From assembly GCA_963704355.1 (NCBI GenBank), contig OY969891.1, forward strand, positions 2,232,001-2,296,000: a stretch of DNA of 64,000 nucleotides, written 5' to 3'. The DNA comes from Bog-473 sp963704355 (GTDB taxonomy: Bacteria; Actinomycetota; Acidimicrobiia; Acidimicrobiales; RAAP-2). The position numbers were made by a program, and so were the translations under genes. Positions 42,376-52,300 of the stretch are shown one piece after another. Below the pieces are notes generated by a model. It saw nothing but the letters and a program-made list of their open reading frames with translations, was not told the DNA's origin and searched no databases. Positions within the stretch are counted from its first letter, which is position 1; every line of letters begins with the position of its first letter.

Positions 42376-44214
42376 TCACAACGCGTAGATACTTCTGATG
42401 ACTTCGGACACCGTTGTGACGTCCTGTGCGACCAAACTGATCGCTTCTTGCCGTAGGGATCGCATGCCTTGTCGCTCGGCAAGTCTGCGTAGTTCGTCCT
42501 GAGTCGCCCATCCGACGACCAATCGCTTGATCTCGGGGGTGATCCGTAGCAGTTCGTAGACCCCGATTCGCTCCTGGTAACCGGTGCCGCCGCAGAAGTT
42601 GCATCCCCGGCCCCGCACGAACTCCTGCTTCTCCGGACCCCCGCTCTCCTCGTAGAACGCTCGTTCCGCATCTGTGAGCTTGTACGAGGTCTTGCAGGAA
42701 GGGCAGATGCGCCGAACCAGGCGCTGCCCGACGATCCCGATGACCGAGGAGGCCACGAGGAAGGACTCGATTCCCATATCGAGGAAGCGGTGGAGAGCAG
42801 ACACCGAGTCGGTGGCGTGCAGAGACGAGAGGACGAGGTGGCCGGTCAAGGCGGACTGAACTGCGATGCGAGCCGTTTCGACGTCTCGGATTTCTCCGAC
42901 CAGGATCACATCGGGGTCTTGTCGCAGGATGGAACGAAGTCCGGTCGCGAAGGTGAGACCCGACTGCTCGTTCGTCTGTATCTGGTTGATGGAAGGAAAG
43001 ACGTACTCGACGGGGTCCTCAACCGTCATCACGTTGCGGGTTTCATCGTTGATCTCGGTAAGTGTCGCGTAGAGCGTTGTTGTCTTTCCGCTGCCGGTCG
43101 GACCCGCACAGAGCACCATGCCGAACGGGGCCCGGACGAAGTTCGAGTAGGTCTCGGTCGCTTCGCGGGGCATTCCCAACTCACTGAGACGCAGGACAGA
43201 GCGGGTTCTGTCAAGCAACCGCATGACGCACTTCTCGCCCCAGATAGTGGCGACAGTGGCGACCCTGACATCGACGGTCTTTCCGTCGATCTCTGTGCGC
43301 AGCTGACCATCTTGTGGCCGGCGGCGTTCCACGATGTTCATGCCGGCCATGATCTTGATCCGACTGATCAAGCCCACGGCCATGGACGAGGGGAGCGTAA
43401 GTACCTCTTTGAGCGCTCCGTCGATCCGATAGCGGATCCTGATGCCGAGTTCTGACGGCTCGATGTGGACGTCAGACGCGCGGTCACGCATTGCTTGCGT
43501 CAGGATGCGGCCGACCACCTGAACGACCGGGGCATCCTCGTCCACGATGTCCGGCGTTTGCGGCGTCGTTTCGGCCGGCCGTTTTCTCGTGCCCTCTATC
43601 GCTTCGAAGGTCTGGACGAGGTGATCGAGGCCTCCAATAGCCCGGTAGTTGTTCTCGATGGCTCGGCGCACCTCGGAGAACGGGGCCAGCATGGGGAGAA
43701 TGCGGACTCCGCTCGTCTCGCTCAGAAGCGAGACCAGTTCGGACGATGGCTGGTCGGCCATGGCCACGTGGAGGCCCATATCGTCGAGGACGATCGGGAT
43801 GACGAAATGCTCCCGAGCCATGGGGTCGGGAATGAGGGCCAAGGCCTCTGGTTCAGGGTCGGTCTGTCGAAGGTCCGCGACCTCCATGCCGTAGAGCTCT
43901 GCACGCGCCACCACCAGGTCGTGTTCATCGAGGACCTGCAAGTTGACGAGCACGTCGCCGAGGTCGGTGCCCGAGACGGGCTCGGCGGCCAGCGCCTGCT
44001 CGATCTGGGCCTCGGTCACGAGGTTGCGCTGTAGCAACACCTTTTGAAGTCGGAGGCTCGATCTCCCGTTGAGCTTTGGTGTCGGGTCGGCAACCGCTGA
44101 TCCGTTCTGGCTGGCGTCAACCGCTGATCCGTTCTGGCTGACCGGTACGGCTTCCTCGACTGCTTCCTTGACGGCTTTGCGATCCTTTCGGTCGCCTCTT
44201 CTATTGAGCACCAT
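42376..44214 (-). CDS. pilB: Type IV pilus assembly ATPase
   Basis: A 612-residue extension ATPase. It has an N-terminal MshEN-like domain (LQKVLLQRNLVTEAQIEQAL), the Walker A CAGPTGSGKTTTLYATL, the Asp box NVMTVEDPVEYVF, Walker B DPDVILVGEIRDVETA, the His box TGHLVLSSLHATDSVSALHR, and the zinc tetracysteine pairs CPSC and CNFC. Near the N-terminus the stretch SQNGSAVDA occurs twice in a row. It heads the pilBC operon. Confidence 0.95.
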   Translation of the reverse strand: MVLNRRGDRKDRKAVKEAVEEAVPVSQNGSAVDASQNGSAVADPTPKLNGRSSLRLQKVLLQRNLVTEAQIEQALAAEPVSGTDLGDVLVNLQVLDEHDLVVARAELYGMEVADLRQTDPEPEALALIPDPMAREHFVIPIVLDDMGLHVAMADQPSSELVSLLSETSGVRILPMLAPFSEVRRAIENNYRAIGGLDHLVQTFEAIEGTRKRPAETTPQTPDIVDEDAPVVQVVGRILTQAMRDRASDVHIEPSELGIRIRYRIDGALKEVLTLPSSMAVGLISRIKIMAGMNIVERRRPQDGQLRTEIDGKTVDVRVATVATIWGEKCVMRLLDRTRSVLRLSELGMPREATETYSNFVRAPFGMVLCAGPTGSGKTTTLYATLTEINDETRNVMTVEDPVEYVFPSINQIQTNEQSGLTFATGLRSILRQDPDVILVGEIRDVETARIAVQSALTGHLVLSSLHATDSVSALHRFLDMGIESFLVASSVIGIVGQRLVRRICPSCKTSYKLTDAERAFYEESGGPEKQEFVRGRGCNFCGGTGYQERIGVYELLRITPEIKRLVVGWATQDELRRLAERQGMRSLRQEAISLVAQDVTTVSEVIRSIYAL

Positions 44215-44868
44215 GCCGCCTCCGCCCAGGCCGCCGACTCAGCGCCGTGGTCTCTTTCCACAGTCCTGGTCGGGCGGGCGTTCGAGGCTGATGCCGTCGG
44301 CCGCAGCCGAAGAAACCCAGGGCGAGTCGCGACGCCATAGGCATCGGGGAGGGGTGGACTTCAGTTCGCCAATATCTCATCGTCCGCTCCAGCGTGGGAC
44401 CGCCTGACCCCGCGGGAATGCTAACCCGAAAACGGCTCTCGAGATTTCATGGGCCGCCACTGCTCCATCAATCGCCATCGGCCAATTCCCGGCCAATTCC
44501 GAGGACCCCAAAAGCCACTCAGGATGGGACTCTCCTGGGGCCGGGAAGGGCCACTCAGGCTCCCAGAAGCCTTCTCCCGGTTTGATGCGGTGGCGGCGCC
44601 AGTGGGACCTCGCGAAACTCCAACACGCCGTCGGGCACCACGCCCAGGACCTCCCGTTTCAGCGGCTCAGGCGAACCTCAGGGTCGAACACCTCGCCTTC
44701 CGCCTGGACTGAAACTGGAGTAGCCTGGCTGGGCTGCGGCCGGGGACATCCGACGTGTCGCCGGACGGAGGCGGTTTTGCTCACGGGAGTGTGAGATTGG
44801 CGAAGCGGCGATTTGGCGATGCTGCAAGGTTGAAAATAGTGCCCAGGTTCTTTCCGCGCGCCCCCGCT
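44215..44868. other. Divergent intergenic region, pilB / prepilin operon
   Basis: About 650 bases between two divergent pilus operons. Seen here: a tandem 11-base duplication CGGCCAATTCC (around 44480-44503) and a 10-base direct repeat GCCACTCAGG (around 44514 and 44550). Either could be regulator sites. Open frames at 44394-44794 have no believable features. The true start of the prepilin gene may lie further left (see that gene). Confidence 0.5.
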
Positions 44869-46350
44869 ATGGGCCAGCCCCGCTCTCGCCCGGCCGAAGC
44901 CAAGAGCCTGGTTGGGCCGAGGCGCGGCTCAGGGGACGAGGGGTTCACGCTCATTGAGCTAATCGTCGTCGTCGCGATCTTGCCACTTGTCGTCGGCGCC
45001 ATCTCCGTCGGCATTCTTTCCGTCTTGTCAAACCAGACCAGCGTGTCGAACCGTCTCTCCGACTCGGGCGACGCCGAGGTGGTTTCGATCCACTTCCAGG
45101 ACGACGTACAGAGCGCGCAGATGATCACTACCGCGAGCTCCCCGCAGAGCGCTCCTGCGGCGTGCATTCCTCCGCCTCCGGCGAATCCGGGTTTCCAGAT
45201 CCTCGGTCTCCAGCTCGGCAACGGCACCGAGATCTCCTACTCGACGGTCGCCGACGGCAACAGCGCGGCAACCCTCTGGCGGTACGTCTGCAAAGACGGG
45301 AACCTGACAGGCTCATTGGCCCTGGCCCACGATCTCCCTTCGTCTACGCTGATGTCGTCGCCGGTGACTACCACATGCGGGGCGGCGGCGACAGCGTGCG
45401 AGCTTGTGGCACCCACCAACACGCCCGCCTACGAACTCGACTGGGTGCCAGTCCTTGGCGTCACCGGCGTCACCTTCCAGACCACCGCGCCCCTCAGCAA
45501 TTACACCTACCAAGTCGTGGGAGTGCCCGCGGCGTCGGCCAACTCGGCCAACCCGCCGCCGGTGACGAACCAGTCGACGGGATGTGGCTTCGCCACACCG
45601 GGCACGGGTCTGTCGACGCTGTGTTTCGTGAACTTCGCGCCCTGGGACTCCCTGAAGTCCGCTCCTCCCACCAACCCCAACTGTGCGAGCGGGCAGCTGT
45701 ACATGTCGGCCGGCATCACGAATACCGCCTACACCTTGTCGTTCTGCATGAGCGTGACCAGTAGTTATTCCGGCTACGTGTCGCAGGCGAACAATGGTTG
45801 TGGCGTTGCCAACCGTGCCGGTTGGAACGACATCGACGCTGTCCCCCTACCGACCTATGCCTGCCCGCCCGCCAGCGAGGCCTTTCTCGGCAACAACGGG
45901 TTCTACACCGGCGTACCCGGCGACCCGGCGCTCTACACGGTCGAGGAGGGTTCGACCGCGGTGATCAGCTTCACCAATATCAAAGTGCTGACCGCGAGCG
46001 GCGGCGTCGCCACGAACTGGAAGCTGGCGACGGGTGATGCCGAGTCGACAGACACAAGCGAATCCATCACCTGGCAGTCCAACGAGGTTTTGTCCCTGAT
46101 CCCTAATTCCACGAATTCACCCATCGGCAACGCCTGCATGAGCTTCGGGCAGTATGCCCCGCCCGGTTACAACACCACGACGGCCGGGCTCTCTGGGGCC
46201 GGGACGTCGACGACCGTCAAGTGCTCGTCGACCGTCTCCGCCGACCACACCGGCACGACGATGCTCTATGCGACCACGCCGTCGACGCTGACCGTGACCC
46301 TGGTCGGAGGGGGACTGCAGGCGATGTTCCTCGGGGTGGAGCTGTCATGA
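44869..46350 (+). CDS. Large prepilin-like protein (class III-signal, minor pilin candidate)
   Basis: A 493-residue protein whose N-terminus ends SGDEG, then FTLIELIVVVAILPLVVGA: a prepilin cleavage site with Glu at mature position 5 and a hydrophobic helix broken by Pro. The long beta-rich Cys-containing exodomain (several Cys pairs, Ser/Thr/Asn-rich) is far larger than PilA. PilD should process it. The start is uncertain: ATG 44869 has no clear ribosome site, while a TTG at 44797 has GGGAG seven bases upstream. The stop overlaps the next gene by four bases (ATGA). Confidence 0.8.
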   Translation: MGQPRSRPAEAKSLVGPRRGSGDEGFTLIELIVVVAILPLVVGAISVGILSVLSNQTSVSNRLSDSGDAEVVSIHFQDDVQSAQMITTASSPQSAPAACIPPPPANPGFQILGLQLGNGTEISYSTVADGNSAATLWRYVCKDGNLTGSLALAHDLPSSTLMSSPVTTTCGAAATACELVAPTNTPAYELDWVPVLGVTGVTFQTTAPLSNYTYQVVGVPAASANSANPPPVTNQSTGCGFATPGTGLSTLCFVNFAPWDSLKSAPPTNPNCASGQLYMSAGITNTAYTLSFCMSVTSSYSGYVSQANNGCGVANRAGWNDIDAVPLPTYACPPASEAFLGNNGFYTGVPGDPALYTVEEGSTAVISFTNIKVLTASGGVATNWKLATGDAESTDTSESITWQSNEVLSLIPNSTNSPIGNACMSFGQYAPPGYNTTTAGLSGAGTSTTVKCSSTVSADHTGTTMLYATTPSTLTVTLVGGGLQAMFLGVELS

Positions 46351-49300
46351 GGAGCAGGCGATCCTGTCGCGGCGATGAGACACCGGCACGGCAAAGCGAC
46401 GACAGGCGACGCTCCGAGGCGGGCGACACGCTCGTGGAGATCCTCATTTCCCTCACCGTGTTGGGCGTGGCGGGGGTCGCCATCCTCTTGGCCTTCGCGA
46501 CCACCATCTCGGGTTCGAGCGCCCACCGAAACCTGGCGACCATGGACACGATGCTGCGGACCGCCGCGGCAGAGGTCACCGCCACCATCCAGCAGCAACC
46601 GAGTTCGGAGTTCGCCAATTGTTCGGGTGCGTACACGGTGAACAACACACCGGGTTCTATTCCGCTCCCGACGGCGGGCTATTCCGCCACAATTCAGTAC
46701 GCCCAGTACTGGACCGGCACGACCTGGACCGCGCAAGTGCCGCCGGCCAATACCGGTTGCCCAAGTGGCGTCGTTGTCGTCGGAACTGGAGCAAACGCGT
46801 ACGTACTCGGACCGCAGCAGCTCACCGTGCAGGTGTCCTACAAAGGAACGAGCCAGTCCATCAAGACCGTCGTGCAAGACCCCGCCCCACCGACGGGCAC
46901 ACCCAGCTGCGGCGACGCGGCGACGACATTGGTCTGGGTCGCGCAACCCGGCGGCGGTCTCGCCGGGTCGCCGCTTACTCCAGCGCCGACAGTCGTGTTG
47001 GAGGACGCCAATGGCTGTGTCGAACAGCAGGATGCCTCCACGGTCCAGCTGTCGATCGCGTCGGGTCCGTCGGGCGGAACGCTGAACAACTGCAGTCCCT
47101 TCCACGGCAATGGCGAGACGACCTTCCAGGACTGCAGCCTCGAAACGGTCGGGGTGTACACGTTGCAGGCCAGCGACCCTACGGACGGGATCGCACCGGT
47201 GGCGAGCAACCCCTTCGGTATTGCGGCCGGTAGCCCGGCCAAGTTGGTATTCCACCAGGAACCGGTCAACGGGACAGGCGGGACTCCGTTCGCCACCACC
47301 GCGCAACCCATCGTCGTGTGGATCGAGGACTCCTCGGGCAACGTGCTCACGGGAGACGACAGCTCCGTTTCGCTGGCCATCGGGACGAACCCCAGCAGCG
47401 GGACCCTGTCGGGCTGCGGCAGCACGACGGCTATCAACGGCGTCGCGACCTTCACGGGCTGCACGGTCGACAAGGCCGGCAACGGTTATACCCTTGCGGC
47501 AACCGATAGCACGGACGGCCTGACGAACCCGACGCCGAGCAGTGCGTTCAACATCACGGTGGGTCCGGCCGCCCAGCTCGCGTTCACGACCACACCGGGT
47601 ACGGCGGTGGCGGGTGACAAGTTCGTGACTCAGCCGAAGGTCACCATTCAGGACCTCGGCGGCAACACGGTCACGACGAACACGAGCACGGTCTCGCTGG
47701 CCATCCGGACCAACCCTGGTACCGGAGTGCTGTCGGGCTGCAGCGAGACCACAACGGCGGGCCTTGCCACCTTCACGGGCTGCTCCATCAGCAGTGCTGG
47801 GAACGGCTACACCCTCGTCGCCACCGACGGCACCCTGACACCGGCCACCAGCAGTTCCTTCAACGTCGCGGCGGCCGTGTTGACGTCGTTCTCCGTAGTA
47901 CCCACCACCACCACCCCGACGGCTGGGACCGCGTTCAACGTGACGATCACGGCCCTGGACCAGGGCGGCAACACGTTCACCGGCCTGACGGGGAACCAGA
48001 CCATCAACTTCAGTGGCCCCGCCAGCTCGCCAAACGGCACCGGTCCGCTCTATCCGGCCTCCGTCACCTTCACCAACGGCGTGGGCGCCGCCTCCGTGAC
48101 GCTCGACGACGCCCAGACGACCACGCTGACGGCGACGCAGGCCCCGGTGACCGGCACTTCGGGCAACATCGCGGTCAAGCCCTCCACAACCAACACACTG
48201 AGCGTTTCGGGTTTCCCCAACCCGACCGTGGCCGGGGCGCACGGGAGCGTCACGGTCACCGCGGATGACCTCTACGGCAACGTCGCAACTGGCTACAGGG
48301 GTACGGTCAAGTTCAGCAGCAGCGACACGAAGGCGGTCCTGCCCGCCAACTACACCTTCACCGCGGTGAACGCCGGGACCGAGATCTTCACCAACGGGGT
48401 GACGCTCAACACGGCGGGCACTCAGTCCATCACCGCGACGGACACGGTGACCGGCACCATCACCGGAGCCCAGGGCGGCATCGCAGTCAACAAGGCGTCC
48501 CCCACGATCGCCACCACGCTGTCGGCGTCGAGCATCCCTGTCGGCGGCGCTGCCCACGACTCCTCGGCGTTCACCGGGCTGGTGAACTCGACGGGCGTTG
48601 GAACGGTCACCTACAGCTACTACACCAACAACACGTGCACGGCGAACGCCGTAAGCGTGAACACGGTGACGGTGCCGACCAGCGGCACGGTCCCCAACTC
48701 GAACGCTGTCACCTTCAACAACATTGGGACGTTCTACTGGCAGGCCGTCTACAGCGGCGACGCCAACAACAACGCTGTCTCGAGCCCCTGCACGGCGACG
48801 AGCAACGAGCAGCTGACCGTGAACAAGGCCTCCCCGACGATCGCCACCAGTCTGTCGTCGGGTTCGATCTCCGTCGGACAGACCGCTTACGACACCTCGA
48901 CGTTCACCGGGCTGGTGAACTCAACGGGCACGGGCACCGTGGCCTACAGCTACTACACGAACAACACGTGCACGACCGGAGCCGTGGCGGTCAACACGGT
49001 GACGGTGCCGACGAGCGGGACGGTGCCCAACTCGAACGCTGTCACCTTTAACAGCGCCGGCACGTTCTACTGGCAGGCTGCTTACAGCGGCGACGCCAAC
49101 AACAATGCTGTCTCGAGTCCCTGCACGGCGACGAGCAACGAGAAGCTGACGGTGGTCAAGGCCACGCCGACGCTGACGGCGACCGGCCCGACAACAGGCG
49201 CGATCGGGACCCTCATCACGGCGCCCAACATCTCCTCGGTGTTGGCGGGCGGCACCACCGCTCCGGCGGTGAGCGGCACCATCACCTTCACCGTCTTCGG

Positions 49301-52300
49301 CCCCCAGGCCACCGCCCCGACCACCTGCACCACGGGGGGCACCACGGTGGGGACCGGGACCACGGTCGCCGGCAACGCCACCTATCACCCGACGGCCGGC
49401 TTCACCCCGACGGGTGCCGGCAACTACTGGTGGTATGCCTCCTACGGCGGCGACGCCAACAACAATACGGCGACCTCGACCTGTGGCACGGCGATGTCCG
49501 AGACGTCAGTGGCGAAGTTCTCTCCGACGGTGACGGCCGGCGGCCCGGCGACGGGCACCGCTGGGACCGCCATCACGGCGGCCAACATCAACTCGGTGCT
49601 GGCGGGCGGCACCACCGCTCCGGCGGTGAGCGGCACCATCACCTTCACCGTCTTCGGCCCCCAGGCCACCGCCCCGACCACCTGCACCACCGGGGGCACC
49701 ACGGTGGGCACAGCCACGGTCACCGGGAATGCCACCTACAACCCGACGGCCGGCTTCACGCCGACGCGTGCCGGTGACTACTGGTGGTATGCCTCCTACG
49801 GCGGCGACGCCAACAACAACACGGCGACCTCGACCTGTGGCTCGGGGATGACCGATACCGTGGTGGGCAAGGCCACGCCGACGCTGACGGCGACCGGCCC
49901 GACGACGGGCACCGCCGGGACCGCCATCACCGCGCCCAACATCTCCTCGGTCCTCGCCGCATCGTCGGGCACGACCGCAACCGGCACCATCACCTTCACG
50001 GTCTTCGGCCCCCAGGCCACCGCCCCGACCACCTGCACCACCGGGGGCACCACGGTGGGGACCGGGACCACGGTCACCGGCAACGCCGCCTACAACCCGA
50101 CGGCCGGCTTCACGCCGACAGGTGCCGGCAACTACTGGTGGTATGCCTCCTATGGCGGCGATACCAACAACAACGCGGCGACCTCGACCTGCGGCACGAC
50201 GATGTCCAAGACGACGGTGGGCAAGGCCACGCCGACGCTGACGGCGACCGGCCCGACGACGGGCACCGCCGGGACCGCCATCACCGCGCCCAACATCTCC
50301 TCGGTCCTCGCCGCATCGTCGGGCACGACCGCAACCGGCACCATCACCTTCACGGTCTTCGGCCCCCAGGCCACCGCCCCGACCACCTGCACCACCGGGG
50401 GCACCACGGTGGGGACCGGGACCACGGTCACCGGCAACGCCGCCTACAACCCGACGGCCGGCTTCACGCCGACAGGTGCCGGCAACTACTGGTGGTATGC
50501 CTCCTATGGCGGCGATACCAACAACAACGCGGCGACCTCGACCTGCGGCACGACGATGTCCAAGACGACGGTGGGCAAGGCCACGCCGACGCTGACGGCG
50601 ACCGGCCCGACAACAGGCGCGATCGGGACCCTCATCACGGCGCCCAACATCTCCTCGGTGTTGGCGGGCGGCACCACCGCTCCGGCGGTGAGCGGCACCA
50701 TCACCTTCACCGTCTTCGGCCCCCAGGCCACCGCCCCGACCACCTGCACCACGGGGGGCACCACGGTGGGGACCGGGACCACGGTCGCCGGCAACGCCAC
50801 CTATCACCCGACGGCCGGCTTCACCCCGACGGGTGCCGGCAACTACTGGTGGTATGCCTCCTACGGCGGCGACGCCAACAACAATACGGCGACCTCGACC
50901 TGTGGCACGGCGATGTCCGAGACGTCAGTGGCGAAGTTCTCTCCGACGGTGACGGCCGGCGGCCCGGCGACGGGCACCGCTGGGACCGCCATCACGGCGG
51001 CCAACATCAACTCGGTGCTGGCGGGCGGCACCACCGCTCCGGCGGTGAGCGGCACCATCACCTTCACCGTCTTCGGCCCCCAGGCCACCGCCCCGACCAC
51101 CTGCACCACCGGGGGCACCACGGTGGGCACAGCCACGGTCACCGGGAATGCCACCTACAACCCGACGGCCGGCTTCACGCCGACGCGTGCCGGTGACTAC
51201 TGGTGGTATGCCTCCTACGGCGGCGACGCCAACAACAACACGGCGACCTCGACCTGTGGCTCGGGGATGACCGATACCGTGGTGGGCAAGGCCACGCCGA
51301 CGCTGACGGCGACCGGCCCGACGACGGGCACCGCCGGGACCGCCATCACCGCGCCCAACATCTCCTCGGTCCTCGCCGCATCGTCGGGCACGACCGCAAC
51401 CGGCACCATCACCTTCACGGTCTTCGGCCCCCAGGCCACCGCCCCGACCACCTGCACCACCGGGGGCACCACGGTGGGGACCGGGACCACGGTCACCGGC
51501 AACGCCGCCTACAACCCGACGGCCGGCTTCACGCCGACAGGTGCCGGCAACTACTGGTGGTATGCCTCCTATGGCGGCGATACCAACAACAACGCGGCGA
51601 CCTCGACCTGCGGCACGACGATGTCCAAGACGACGGTGGGCAAGGCCACGCCGACGCTGACGGCGACCGGCCCGACGACGGGCACCGCCGGGACCGCCAT
51701 CACCGCGCCCAACATCTCCTCGGTCCTCGCCGCATCGTCGGGCACGACCGCAACCGGCACCATCACCTTCACGGTCTTCGGCCCCCAGGCCACCGCCCCG
51801 ACCACCTGCACCACCGGGGGCACCACGGTGGGGACCGGGACCACGGTCACCGGCAACGCCGCCTACAACCCGACGGCCGGCTTCACGCCGACAGGTGCCG
51901 GCAACTACTGGTGGTATGCCTCCTATGGCGGCGATACCAACAACAACGCGGCGACCTCGACCTGCGGCACGACGATGTCCAAGACGACGGTGGGCAAGGC
52001 CACGCCGACGCTGACGGCGACCGGCCCGACGACAGGCGCGATCGGGACCCTCATCACGGCGCCCAACATCTCCTCGGTGTTGGCGGGCGGCACCACCGCT
52101 CCGGCGGTGAGCGGCACCATCACCTTCACCGTCTTCGGCCCCCAGGCCACCGCCCCGACCACCTGCACCACGGGGGGCACCACGGTGGGGACCGGGACCA
52201 CGGTCGCCGGCAACGCCACCTATCACCCGACGGCCGGCTTCACCCCGACGGGTGCCGGCAACTACTGGTGGTATGCCTCCTACGGCGGCGACGCCAACAA

